A stretch of DNA of 9,907 bases, taken from NCBI GenBank assembly GCA_027040585.1, contig JALULU010000178.1:1-9907 (forward strand), in the 5' to 3' direction. Source of the DNA: Acidobacteriota bacterium. Lineage in GTDB: Bacteria; Acidobacteriota; JAAYUB01; JAMOQF01. Within the stretch, counting starts at the first letter, position 1, and the number at the start of each line of letters is the position of its first letter. A program made the translations under genes and the position numbers. Below, one piece after another: positions 1 to 7,166 of this stretch. Below the pieces are notes generated by a model. That model was not told where the DNA came from. It worked only from the letters and a program-made list of their open reading frames with translations, and made no database searches.

Positions 1-1881
1 TCCATTATCTATGGCAAATGGTAATGTGTGAATTGTAATAATATTTCCATTCTCATCAAAATGGTTTACCCTTGCATATCCATAAAGTCCATCACCGGAT
101 TCAATTTCAGCTTTTATATAACAATTACTTACTTCAAAATGATCGTCATTCCTGTAAAATATATCCTTCATAGACCCATTAAAAAGTTTACCAGAAGGTA
201 TTGTATCTTCATCTTCTTTTAAAACGTTTCCATTATTATCAATTAACTGCAATTTAACAGTTACGTCGTCATATGTAGGATTTAATAAAAATATCCTTGT
301 TTCCACGCTTTTAGTTCCATTATTGTAATCCTCTTTCACATGTGTTATGTAAAAGTTTCCTGAATATATATAATCAGCACCAAGTGTTCCATCTATATAA
401 TTACTATTAATATCAAAGGAAAGAAAAAATGACCTTATATCTTCATTGTTAGAAATTGCCAATACCCATCCATCTGGAGTATTATTTTGTAAATTAAAAA
501 ATTGATCTCCAATAAAAGAAAGTTGAGAATGGGATTCGAGAAGTGTTTTAATTGGATCATTATTTATATAGTTTCCATCTAAATCTATTCCATAAAAAAA
601 TATAGAAGATGGCGAATCACCGGGGTTACTAAAAGCATAGCCTGTAGATTCGGTATCAGTTTTTCTTAAAGCAGGGACCCATATTTCATATGGATTTAAT
701 AGAAAAAGGGAAACGTCATCTGAATAGACATTTACTGAGCAAAGATATTCTCCATCATCACTTTTGTAAATAAGTTCTGGACCATCACCTGCGGGTAAAA
801 AATCTATTATTTGTTTAGAAGAATAGTTTATTTCTAAAATTTCATCACTTCCCACAGAGGAAATGTAAAGAATTGGATAATCGTTGTCAAAGACAATATT
901 GTTAAAAGCGTCAAAACTAACTTTTCCTGTGGAGTCATAGTAATATGCCTCAATGGAATAGTCACTACTATTTACCTGAATTATCTTTTCATCTACGATG
1001 GATGTACAAAAAATGTGATTACCATCAGGGGAAATATAACAGCCTGATAAGCCAGATAGAGAATATCCAGCTGAATCAAAGTCTAAATAATACTGGTTGG
1101 TATAATTTGGTATATCGAATATCATTAAATCGTTGTAAAGGGAATCACATATATACCCTTTTGAACCATCATTTGAAAAAACTAAATTATTTTTTGTAAG
1201 TCCTTCCGATGTTTCTCTATCAAAATCGCTGTTAACAATGTTAAAGGTTGAGTCCACAGTAAAATTACTTAAATTTATCGCAGTTATCTGATCGTTTGAA
1301 TCTTTTCCTGTACATACAACAAAAGCGAGGTTTTTAGGAGCATCTATATAAACTCTAACTGGTAAAATCCCTGTGGATAAAGTTGCAACGTGTAAATTTG
1401 AATCTGTTGTGGAAATTTTAAAGATGTAGACTTCATTGGCATCCTGTTTGGAGTTTGCAACGATGCCATATTGCCCATCTGGTGTAATTCCAATATTTGA
1501 ATATGTTGTAAATTCTGTGGGATGTGGTGGTGAATAGATGGCGGTTGAAAAATCATTCAAATTAATTATTGTAACTGTGCTGTTTCCATAATTTAATACA
1601 CATGCATATTCTCCATTAGGTGTCAGATAAATTCCAGTGGGATAATTTACATTGTCCACCTCTCCCAAAATGTTATCTTTATATTTTCTTGGATCAAATA
1701 GAACCACTCTGTTATTGTCTGAATCAGTTACAAGACCAAGTTTATGGTCAGGTGTAAGCACAGCTTTATTGAAATAGCCAAAGTCAACATTAAAGGAAAC
1801 ATTTCCCATTGGAATTTGTGAATAAATAAATGGTGTCAAAAAAAAGAATATTGCAAAAAGTAAATAAACATATCTTTTCAT
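1..1881 (-). CDS. secreted beta-propeller (YVTN/NHL-like) protein with C-terminal beta-sandwich-like domain, 3' end missing
   Basis: The frame is open for 627 codons from the ATG at 1881 to the left edge, with no stop, so the C terminus lies outside the window. The start is supported by AGGGAG at 1890-1895, 8 nt upstream. Residues 1-21 form a signal peptide: a positive start (MKRY), a hydrophobic core, and a likely cleavage after IYS; no lipobox cysteine is present. From about residue 40 to 400, blade-like motifs recur roughly every 45 residues: TPDHK near 43, TPNGEY near 87, TPDGQYG near 133, NDGSKGYI near 237, SPDGNHIF near 284 and DDGEYL near 375, each followed by a V-x-(I/L/V)-(F/I) strand. 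This fits YVTN-type propellers. Residues about 525-615 (TRIFLLNP, then VTVKLQLIDNNGNV, later IKAEIESGDGLYGYARV) resemble the beta-sandwich modules found repeated in large surface proteins. The protein is probably exported; its ligand is unknown. It lies 14 bp downstream of asnS and is probably co-transcribed with it. Confidence 0.8.
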   Translation of the reverse strand, partial: MKRYVYLLFAIFFFLTPFIYSQIPMGNVSFNVDFGYFNKAVLTPDHKLGLVTDSDNNRVVLFDPRKYKDNILGEVDNVNYPTGIYLTPNGEYACVLNYGNSTVTIINLNDFSTAIYSPPHPTEFTTYSNIGITPDGQYGIVANSKQDANEVYIFKISTTDSNLHVATLSTGILPVRVYIDAPKNLAFVVCTGKDSNDQITAINLSNFTVDSTFNIVNSDFDRETSEGLTKNNLVFSNDGSKGYICDSLYNDLMIFDIPNYTNQYYLDFDSAGYSLSGLSGCYISPDGNHIFCTSIVDEKIIQVNSSDYSIEAYYYDSTGKVSFDAFNNIVFDNDYPILYISSVGSDEILEINYSSKQIIDFLPAGDGPELIYKSDDGEYLCSVNVYSDDVSLFLLNPYEIWVPALRKTDTESTGYAFSNPGDSPSSIFFYGIDLDGNYINNDPIKTLLESHSQLSFIGDQFFNLQNNTPDGWVLAISNNEDIRSFFLSFDINSNYIDGTLGADYIYSGNFYITHVKEDYNNGTKSVETRIFLLNPTYDDVTVKLQLIDNNGNVLKEDEDTIPSGKLFNGSMKDIFYRNDDHFEVSNCYIKAEIESGDGLYGYARVNHFDENGNIITIHTLPFAIDNG

Positions 1882-1889
1882 TTTAAATT

Positions 1890-1895
1890 CTCCCT
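1890..1895 (-). promoter_or_regulatory. ribosome binding site of the propeller gene
   Basis: On the minus strand the 14-base gap between the asnS TAA stop and the propeller ATG begins with AGGGAG, 8 nt before the ATG. The site starts directly after the asnS stop codon. This fixes the start of the downstream gene and points to one transcript for both genes. Confidence 0.7.
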
Positions 1896-3188
1896 TTATG
1901 GGTAAATTTTATGTAACATCCTTGGAAACGCAATTGTTTCCCTTACGTGTTTAATACCACAAATCCATGCAACACACCTTTCAATTCCCATTCCAAATCC
2001 ACCGTGAGGGAATGTCCCATATTTTCTTATATCCAAATACCACTTAAAGGCTTCCTCAGGTAGATTGTGTTCTTTAATCTTTTTCAGAAGTAAATCATAG
2101 TTATCTATCCTTTGACCACCTCCAATTATTTCACCATAACCCTCAGGTGCAAGGACATCAACACAGAGTGCAAGATTTTCATTTTCGGGATCTGGCTGCA
2201 TATAAAATGCCTTAATATTTATTGGATATCTGTGGACCATAACTGGTTTATCAAAGGATTCAGAAATTACCGTTTCATCAGTTCCGCCAAAATCGTCTCC
2301 ATCTTTAAAATCAACATTTTTTTCTTTTAATATTTTAACGGCTTCTTCGTATGTAATTCTTGGAAAAGGTTTTTCAATTTTCTCAAGTTTGGAGATGTCC
2401 CTTTCAAGTGTTTCAAGTTCTTTTTTTCTATTATCTAACACCCTTTTTACTATAAAAGTTATAAAATCTTCAGCTACATCCATAACATCGTTTAGATTTG
2501 CCCAGGCAATTTCAGGTTCAACCATCCAGAATTCCATTAAGTGTCTTCTTGTCTTTGATTTTTCTGCTCTAAATGTAGGTCCAAAACAATATACTTTTCC
2601 AAATGCAGCAGCTGTCGCTTCGTTATAAAGTTGACCACTTTGTGTAAGATATGCCGATGTGTCAAAATATTTTGTTTCAAAAAGTGTTGTAGTACCCTCA
2701 CATGCGTTTGGGGTAAAAATTGGAGTATCCACAAGTGTATAACCATTCATATCAAAAAAATCTCTACAGGCTTTTATAATTTCATGCCTTATCCTTAAAA
2801 TTGCGTGCTGTTTTTTAGACCTTATCCATAGGTGTCTATGTTCCATTAAAAATTCAATGCCATGCTCTTTTTTGGTAATTGGATAATCATTTACTTCCTG
2901 ATATACTTCAAAATCTTTTACATCCATTTCATATCCGCCAATAGCCCTTGGCTCCTCTTTGACTATCCCGGTAATTGAAAGACTTGTCTCAAGTCCAATT
3001 TTTTCAGCAAGTTCAAATTTTTCAGGGGATACATTGTTTTTAAACACAATGCACTGCATTATTCCACTACCATCTCTTACAAGTAAAAATTTTATTTTTC
3101 CACTTGATCTTTTATTATATAACCATCCTTTCATTGTGACTTCTTTCCCAACATATTGATTTGCATCCTCAATTCTAAATTCCTGCAT
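1896..3188 (-). CDS. asnS: asparaginyl-tRNA synthetase
   Basis: Class IIb aminoacyl-tRNA synthetase that charges tRNA-Asn with asparagine in the cytoplasm; 430 residues, the usual compact size. An N-terminal OB-fold anticodon-binding domain (about residues 15-100, with VTMKGWLYNKRSSGKIKFLL) precedes the catalytic domain. Motif 1 ends near TPIFTP (155-160). Motif 2 is FRAE at 206-209 followed by TRRHLMEFWMVEPE; the EFWMVEPE segment is typical of AsnRS, where AspRS has other residues. Motif 3 is GFGMGIER at 397-404, with the ATP-binding arginine R404. The ATG at 3188 has GGAGGG just upstream (3192-3197, 3-nt spacer). The gene is divergent from ogt across a 131-bp AT-rich gap and leads a probable operon with the propeller gene. 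Identification is firm; a non-discriminating AspRS is unlikely given motif 2. Confidence 0.96.
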   Translation of the reverse strand: MQEFRIEDANQYVGKEVTMKGWLYNKRSSGKIKFLLVRDGSGIMQCIVFKNNVSPEKFELAEKIGLETSLSITGIVKEEPRAIGGYEMDVKDFEVYQEVNDYPITKKEHGIEFLMEHRHLWIRSKKQHAILRIRHEIIKACRDFFDMNGYTLVDTPIFTPNACEGTTTLFETKYFDTSAYLTQSGQLYNEATAAAFGKVYCFGPTFRAEKSKTRRHLMEFWMVEPEIAWANLNDVMDVAEDFITFIVKRVLDNRKKELETLERDISKLEKIEKPFPRITYEEAVKILKEKNVDFKDGDDFGGTDETVISESFDKPVMVHRYPINIKAFYMQPDPENENLALCVDVLAPEGYGEIIGGGQRIDNYDLLLKKIKEHNLPEEAFKWYLDIRKYGTFPHGGFGMGIERCVAWICGIKHVRETIAFPRMLHKIYP

Positions 3189-3191
3189 ATT

Positions 3192-3197
3192 CCCTCC
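3192..3197 (-). promoter_or_regulatory. ribosome binding site of asnS
   Basis: On the minus strand GGAGGG lies 3 nt before the asnS ATG at 3188. The spacing is short if the whole hexamer is counted, but the match to the anti-Shine-Dalgarno sequence is strong and no other in-frame start nearby is better placed. I found no convincing -35/-10 pair for asnS in the 3198-3319 gap. Confidence 0.6.
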
Positions 3198-3282
3198 AAA
3201 AAATCTTTATAGAATTTATTTTTTTCAACTGTTTTAGGGAGTTAATGATAAGTTATAATTTTTTAAAAGACAAGGAATTTTG

Positions 3283-3310
3283 TTGCATGATAAAGGTTTA
3301 AGTTTATAAA
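3283..3310 (+). promoter_or_regulatory. possible ogt promoter giving a leaderless mRNA
   Basis: TTGCAT (3283-3288, weak -35) is separated by 16 bp from TATAAA (3305-3310, 5 of 6 matches to the -10 box). Transcription would begin around 3317-3320, at or next to the ogt ATG at 3320. Because no Shine-Dalgarno sequence precedes this ATG, a leaderless transcript is consistent with the layout. The region is very AT-rich, so a chance -10 match is possible. Confidence 0.35.
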
Positions 3311-3319
3311 ATAAAAAAG

Positions 3320-3850
3320 ATGGATTTTGATAAAAAATATTTATATGAAGTTAAAACACCAATAGGGAATTTGTCCTCTGCTTTTACAGAGAAAGGGCTT
3401 TCTTTCCTTGCATTTAGAGATAGCAAAAATTTTGATTATCACATTAAAAAAGTTAGGGAAATTTATAAAAGGGAATTAGTTGAAATTGACAGGTGTAAAA
3501 TTACAAAGAAACTTGAAATAGAAATTTTAGAATATTTTGATGGTGAAAGGAAAACCTTTGATATTCCTTTAGATATTAGAGGGACAGATTTTCAGGTAAA
3601 GGTGTGGAAAAACTTAATAAAGATACCATATGGAAAGGTAATTTCATATTCACAACTTGCTTTAATGGTTGGAGGAATTAGATATAGTAGAGCAGTTGCA
3701 GGTGCAAATGGTAAAAATAGAATTTTAATTTTAATTCCATGTCATAGAGTAATTTATAAGAGCGGAAAATCCGGTGGATTTGGTGCTGGTATATGGAGGA
3801 AGGAGTTTTTGTTAAATATTGAAAAGAAAAATATTCATTGGATTTTGTAG
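3320..3850 (+). CDS. ogt: methylated-DNA--[protein]-cysteine S-methyltransferase (O6-alkylguanine-DNA alkyltransferase)
   Basis: Suicide DNA-repair protein that moves the alkyl group from O6-alkylguanine in DNA to its own cysteine. It is 176 residues, the normal Ogt/MGMT length. Residues 1-85 form the variable N-terminal domain. The conserved C-terminal domain starts at GTDFQVKVWKNLIKIPYGKV (88-107), continues through a helix-turn-helix with the arginine finger in SRAVAGANG (R124 likely), and carries the active-site motif PCHRV at 140-144 with acceptor Cys141. The segment before it reads NRILILIPCHR; R134 stands where most homologues have proline after the conserved asparagine, a small deviation. 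GGFGAG near 152-157 matches the usual glycine-rich loop. No ribosome binding site is visible before the ATG, and an in-frame stop at 3299 rules out an upstream start, so translation may be leaderless. It is followed by the promoter of another operon, so it appears to be a single-gene unit. Confidence 0.93.
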   Translation: MDFDKKYLYEVKTPIGNLSSAFTEKGLSFLAFRDSKNFDYHIKKVREIYKRELVEIDRCKITKKLEIEILEYFDGERKTFDIPLDIRGTDFQVKVWKNLIKIPYGKVISYSQLALMVGGIRYSRAVAGANGKNRILILIPCHRVIYKSGKSGGFGAGIWRKEFLLNIEKKNIHWIL

Positions 3851-3883
3851 TTATTTTTTGTTTTTTATCTTCCCAAAAAATTC

Positions 3884-3912
3884 TTGACACATTAGAACAT
3901 TAGAATTATGGT
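3884..3912 (+). promoter_or_regulatory. promoter of the double-cubane/activator operon, with a tandem 8-bp repeat in the spacer
   Basis: A perfect TTGACA -35 box (3884-3889) is followed after 17 bp by TATGGT (3907-3912, 4 of 6 matches to the -10 consensus). Transcription would start near 3919, about 25 nt before the ATG at 3944. Inside the spacer the 8-mer CATTAGAA occurs twice back to back (3890-3897 and 3898-3905), a possible operator. The -35 call is good; the -10 assignment and the operator idea are inferences. Confidence 0.5.
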
Positions 3913-3930
3913 TATACTTTTTTAGATTTT

Positions 3931-3938
3931 GAAAGGAG
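3931..3938 (+). promoter_or_regulatory. ribosome binding site that decides the start at 3944
   Basis: GAAAGGAG ends 5 nt before the ATG at 3944. The longer possible reading from the TTG at 3929 would place this strong site inside the coding sequence and leave the TTG without one. The ATG at 3944 is therefore the better start. Confidence 0.85.
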
Positions 3939-3943
3939 TTGCT

Positions 3944-5215
3944 ATGGCTGATTATAGAGAAATGTGGAGGAGTCTGGGAATTGATTTAGAGTCACATGAC
4001 AATTTACTTGATATTTTGGGAAAACTCTACGGAGATATTTATTTATCACAAAATAAACGTCCAGAGGGGATGGAATATCTGGATTTTGTTGTCTCTGAGG
4101 TGCATGGATACCGAATAAAGGAACTCTTAGATGCTCAGAAAGTTGGGAGTAAAGTTTTTGGAACCTTTTGCGTATTTGTCCCTGAAGAGCTTATTTGGGC
4201 TGCTGATGGTATATGTGTTGGACTGTGTGCCGGAGCTGAGATTGGAAAGGGTGATGCTGAAAAGGTCCTTCCAAGAAGTATATGTCCACTTATAAAGTCA
4301 TTTATGGGATTCAAGCTGGCACATCTATGTCCTTATACTGAACTATGCGATTTGATAATTGGTGAGACTACCTGTGATGGCAAAAAAAAGGCTTTTGAAA
4401 TTTTTTCAGAATTTAAGTCAACGTATGTTATGGAAACTCCGCAGATGAAGAGGGAAAAGGATTATGACCTCTGGAGAAATGAGGTATATAAACTTAAGGA
4501 AAAAGTTGAAGAGGTAACGGGTAAGGAAATTACACCAGAGAGATTAAAAAGTGCAATTAAATTGATTAATGATAGGAGAAGGGCGCTTAAAAGATTAAAC
4601 AAACTTAGAAGAGAAATTCCTGTTCCCATTTCAGGCAGGGATGCTTTGTTAATAAATCAAATCTCTTTTTATGATGATCCAAAGCGGTTTACAGAAAAAG
4701 TAAATCTGCTCTGTGATGAACTTGAAAAAAGAATTGAAAGGAAAGAAGGGGTTGTTTCAGATAAAACGGTTAGAGTTTTACTCGCCGGCTCTCCAATGGC
4801 GCTTCCAAATTGGAAATTGCCGGGAGTTATAGAGTCTTCTGGAGCAGTTATTGTGGATGAGGAATCCTGTATTGGGGAGAGAAACATCAGGGCAATGGTA
4901 GATGAGTCAGGGGAAACAATGGAAGAATTGATAGATGCCCTTGTGGATAGATATATGCAGATTGATTGTGCGTGTTTTACTCCAAACAATGAGAGGATTG
5001 AGCATATAATTCAACTTGCAAAGGATTTTAAAGTGGATGGAGTAATTCACTACACTCTTCAATTTTGCGATCCATATCTTGTGGAATCTTACAAAGTGGA
5101 AAAGGCACTTGAAAAGGAAGGAATACCTGTTTTGAGGATTGAAACAGATTACAGTATGGAAGATGTTGAGCAACTGAAAACAAGGATAGAAGCATTTGTA
5201 GAGGTGTTAAGATGA
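3944..5215 (+). CDS. 2-hydroxyacyl-CoA dehydratase D-component family Fe-S protein, probably a double-cubane-cluster protein (YjiM-like)
   Basis: 423 residues from the ATG at 3944 (chosen for its ribosome binding site). The protein belongs to the HgdB/FldB/BcrC/BadD family, soluble anaerobic enzymes that bind Fe-S clusters by cysteine and take low-potential electrons from an ATP-driven activator. Twelve cysteines are present, counted from this ATG at 76, 91, 95, 114, 129, 135, 144, 257, 309, 342, 344 and 375. Seven fall in residues 76-144, including FGTFCVFVPEEL and ICPLIKSFMG, a family hallmark region. A second set lies in the C-terminal lobe (EESCIGERN, DCACFTPNN, LQFCDPYL). The next gene overlaps by 4 bp and encodes the matching activator, but no second dehydratase subunit is present. 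That one-subunit layout matches YjiM/YjiL and the double-cubane proteins with an [8Fe-9S] cluster that reduce small molecules such as acetylene. Family membership is firm; the exact substrate cannot be read from the sequence. A classical 2-hydroxyglutaryl-CoA dehydratase or benzoyl-CoA reductase subunit is less likely. Confidence 0.85.
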   Translation: MADYREMWRSLGIDLESHDNLLDILGKLYGDIYLSQNKRPEGMEYLDFVVSEVHGYRIKELLDAQKVGSKVFGTFCVFVPEELIWAADGICVGLCAGAEIGKGDAEKVLPRSICPLIKSFMGFKLAHLCPYTELCDLIIGETTCDGKKKAFEIFSEFKSTYVMETPQMKREKDYDLWRNEVYKLKEKVEEVTGKEITPERLKSAIKLINDRRRALKRLNKLRREIPVPISGRDALLINQISFYDDPKRFTEKVNLLCDELEKRIERKEGVVSDKTVRVLLAGSPMALPNWKLPGVIESSGAVIVDEESCIGERNIRAMVDESGETMEELIDALVDRYMQIDCACFTPNNERIEHIIQLAKDFKVDGVIHYTLQFCDPYLVESYKVEKALEKEGIPVLRIETDYSMEDVEQLKTRIEAFVEVLR

Positions 5216-5958
5216 AATGTTTAGGTATTGATATTGGTTCAAGAACCATAAAATTAACGATAATGAAAAATGGTAAACCTATTTATATGCATAAATCCTT
5301 AAATACCTACGACCCAATAAATGAGGTTAAGAAGCATTTAAATGATGTTGAATATGATGTAATGTTAGCCACTGGATATGGTAGAAGCCTTGCCCAGAGA
5401 GAATTTAATGCCGAGACAGTAACAGAAATAAAAGCCTTTGCTGTGGGTGCAAGACATTTATTCCCTGAATGTAGGACTATTTTAGATATTGGTGGACAGG
5501 ATACTAAAGCTATTTCTTTAAATGATGCTGGAAAAGTTGTGAAGTTTGAAATGAATGATCGTTGTGCTGCTGGAACAGGGCGTTTTCTTGAGGTAATGGC
5601 TAAGATTTTAGGATATGAAATAGATGAATTTGGTAACGCTGCATTAAAGGGGGACGACAATATTCAAATTAGCAGTATGTGTACTGTATTTGCTGAAACG
5701 GAAGTAATTTCTTTGTTGGCTCGTGGTGAAAAAAGGGAGAATATTGCAAGGGCATTACACAGGGCTATTGCCAAGAGATCGTCAGCTATGTTAAAAAGGG
5801 TTGGAGTTATAGAACCTGTTGTGTTTGCTGGTGGAGTTGCACAAAATCCCTGTATGATAGAATTTTTAGAGGAAATGTTAGATATTTCATTGGTTGTTCC
5901 AGAAGATCCTCAGATTGTTGGAGCATTAGGAGCTGCAATTTTAGCTGGTGAAAAGTAA
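5212..5958 (+). CDS. BcrAD/BadFG-type ATPase activator (reductase) of the dehydratase/double-cubane protein, YjiL/HgdC-like
   Basis: 248 residues, normal for the family. A homodimeric ASKHA-fold ATPase that holds one [4Fe-4S] cluster between its two subunits and injects an electron into the partner on ATP hydrolysis. Visible motifs are the N-terminal phosphate loop GIDIGSRTIKL (5-15), DIGGQDTKAI (92-101), NDRCAAGTGRFLEVMA (115-130) with cluster ligand Cys118, SSMCTVFAETEV (154-165) with the second ligand Cys157, and the C-terminal adenosine-binding VFAGGVAQNP (204-213). Both cluster cysteines are intact. Its ATG overlaps the upstream TGA (ATGA), and GAGGTG at 5201-5206 lies 5 nt before it, so the two proteins are translationally coupled and surely act together. 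Like its relatives it should be oxygen-sensitive. Confidence 0.93.
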   Translation: MKCLGIDIGSRTIKLTIMKNGKPIYMHKSLNTYDPINEVKKHLNDVEYDVMLATGYGRSLAQREFNAETVTEIKAFAVGARHLFPECRTILDIGGQDTKAISLNDAGKVVKFEMNDRCAAGTGRFLEVMAKILGYEIDEFGNAALKGDDNIQISSMCTVFAETEVISLLARGEKRENIARALHRAIAKRSSAMLKRVGVIEPVVFAGGVAQNPCMIEFLEEMLDISLVVPEDPQIVGALGAAILAGEK

Positions 5959-6248
5959 TGTTAACTTTTTTTAAATAGATTAACAAGTAATTGAGTAAAT
6001 AACAGGTCTGTCCCCAAAATTTTTAGTAAAGAACAGGTCTGTCCCCAAAATGTTTTACCAGTCTCTACAAAATTTTTCCAAAAAATTATTTCATAAAATT
6101 AATTAAATAATTAAATGTTTCTAATACTTTATCCCATATAAATATTCATGTCCCTTCAGGTCTGTCCCCTTCAGGTCTGTCCCCATATTTATGCCTCCAG
6201 AGTTTTTTTAATTTCCTGTATGATACAATCCAAAAATAAATGGGGAAT
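5959..6248. other. AT-rich intergenic stretch between convergent genes, carrying the left repeat cluster
   Basis: About 290 bp between the activator stop and the CPBP protease stop. It holds four full copies of the short CAGGTCTGTCCCC repeat and otherwise A/T-rich sequence with no credible gene. No strong GC-rich terminator hairpin is visible for either converging gene; the best candidate (AAAAGT 5951-5956 with ACTTTT 5964-5969, then T's) has a single G-C pair. Confidence 0.6.
6003..6184 (+). repeat. left cluster of the CAGGTCTGTCCCC repeat (4 copies)
   Basis: Identical 13-mers CAGGTCTGTCCCC begin at 6003, 6034, 6157 and 6172, all in the same orientation. The first two lie 31 bp apart and both continue with AAAA. 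The last two are a tight 15-bp tandem joined by TT, and a decayed unit (TGTCCCTT) precedes them at about 6150. The G/C-rich core stands out in the AT-rich surroundings. It resembles dispersed REP-like elements, but no mobilising gene is in view. Confidence 0.85.
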
Positions 6249-6977
6249 TTATGCTTTCCTTATTAAAATTACCATTAAAAATAAACCTGACAGATTGTTT
6301 GTATAATGTATAATCCATCCTGGCCATAAAGATTGGTACTTTTCATTTAAATATCCAAGAACTAAACCGATAATTGTTGGGTATGTAAAAAACCAGAATT
6401 TAAGTTTTAGTTGAAAATTGGTACCATAGTAAATTGGAATGAAATGGATTAATCCAAATAAAAAACTCTGAAAAATTATTGCAAAGTGTGGATTTAATTG
6501 TTTTGGAAATTTAACTGATTTTAGTTTATATTGGATTAACCCCCTAAACCAGAGTTCTTCTAAAAGTGTGCCTGAAAAAATCACTATAATTCCTGAGAAG
6601 AAAAGATTACTTTTTGCAAGAAAAAGTGTTGTTGAACCGACTGAGATTTGATTACTTTGATTTATCAATATTTTCCACAGATTAAATACAAAATGGTCAA
6701 TTGATGAAATAGTTGCAAAGAGGAAAATAGCTATTATTAAAATCCTTTTTACATCCAGTTTTTTTAGCGAATTAAAATCAAGACCATAGTATTTAATGGG
6801 ATCCCTTTTTTTTAAAAATTCTAAACCAATGGGTATCATAAAAAGGATTAAACCTAAAATAACTCCACCTAAAATGTTGTTGCCACTTACTCTGTTTCCA
6901 ATTATGAGACTTAAAATCAGGGTGAAAATAATAAAAATTAGCCAGTTTTTGTTGCTCTTATCCATTATTTTTTCCAT
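6249..6977 (-). CDS. CPBP-family intramembrane metalloprotease (CAAX/Abi-like)
   Basis: 242-residue, strongly hydrophobic membrane protein with several predicted transmembrane helices (for example about 13-27, 35-52, 78-92, 125-140, 165-182, 197-210 and 229-240). The CPBP/ABI signature is complete: EELWFR at 140-145 (EExxxR), FGLIH at 174-178 (FxxxH) and HYTNN at 224-228 (HxxxN), which together supply the catalytic glutamates and metal-binding histidines in the membrane. Eukaryotic members cleave prenylated CAAX proteins. Bacterial members have varied roles (bacteriocin self-immunity, signalling, protein maturation), and the substrate here is unknown. The ATG at 6977 is preceded by TGGAG 7 nt upstream; a second ATG at 6965 has no better site. 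The gene stands alone, convergent with the activator operon and divergent from tnaA, and repeat clusters bracket it on both sides, which suggests a mobile or rearranged segment. Confidence 0.9.
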   Translation of the reverse strand: MEKIMDKSNKNWLIFIIFTLILSLIIGNRVSGNNILGGVILGLILFMIPIGLEFLKKRDPIKYYGLDFNSLKKLDVKRILIIAIFLFATISSIDHFVFNLWKILINQSNQISVGSTTLFLAKSNLFFSGIIVIFSGTLLEELWFRGLIQYKLKSVKFPKQLNPHFAIIFQSFLFGLIHFIPIYYGTNFQLKLKFWFFTYPTIIGLVLGYLNEKYQSLWPGWIIHYTNNLSGLFLMVILIRKA

Positions 6978-7003
6978 TTCTTTACTCCAGTTTGGACTGT
7001 AAC

Positions 7004-7009
7004 ATTATA
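7004..7009 (-). promoter_or_regulatory. possible -10 box of the CPBP protease gene
   Basis: On the minus strand a perfect TATAAT lies about 27 nt before the ATG at 6977, which would give a short leader containing the ribosome binding site. No recognisable -35 box is found 16-18 bp upstream. In DNA this AT-rich the match may be accidental. Confidence 0.35.
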
Positions 7010-7083
7010 TTACGATTAAATACCATAAACTGTTCCTCAGTAATTTTAATTCATTTAAGCCTTGATTTTCTTACATTTTTTTA

Positions 7084-7121
7084 TTTTTTTAGTAAAAACT
7101 TCCTGTCATTTTACAGGTCTG
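7084..7121 (+). repeat. 38-bp direct repeat, copy 1, containing a CCTGT/ACAGG hairpin
   Basis: Identical over 38 bp to 7213-7250. The unit starts with a run of T, continues AGTAAAAACTTCCTGTCATT and ends in TTACAGGTCTG, so it runs into the shared 13-mer (7114-7126 here, with T at the variable position). CCTGT (7102-7106) and ACAGG (7113-7117) can form a 5-bp hairpin with a 6-nt loop. Confidence 0.85.
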
Positions 7122-7126
7122 TCCCC

Positions 7127-7166
7127 AATATTTTTCCCAATATTTTTGTCCCCAATATTTTTCCCC
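7127..7166 (+). repeat. short tandem of AATATTTTT separated by C runs
   Basis: AATATTTTT occurs at 7127-7135, 7139-7147 and 7154-7162, separated by CCC or GTCCCC and ending in CCCC. The CCCC elements look like decayed ends of the neighbouring 13-mer, so this is probably a degenerate extension of the same array. Confidence 0.6.

Noticed and set aside
945..1199. Small plus-strand reading frame opposite the propeller gene
   Set aside because: It lies wholly within the well-supported minus-strand frame, which has a signal peptide and propeller motifs, and has no convincing ribosome binding site or recognisable product.
3929..3943. TTG at 3929 as start of the dehydratase-family gene
   Set aside because: It would place the strong GAAAGGAG site inside the coding region; the ATG at 3944 sits 5 nt after that site and is the better start.
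3944..5958. Benzoyl-CoA reductase or classical 2-hydroxyglutaryl-CoA dehydratase operon
   Set aside because: Those systems need additional catalytic subunits encoded alongside; only one D-component-like gene and one activator are present.
5951..5975. Rho-independent terminator after the activator gene
   Set aside because: The only stem (AAAAGT/ACTTTT) has a single G-C pair and begins inside the coding sequence; too weak to call.
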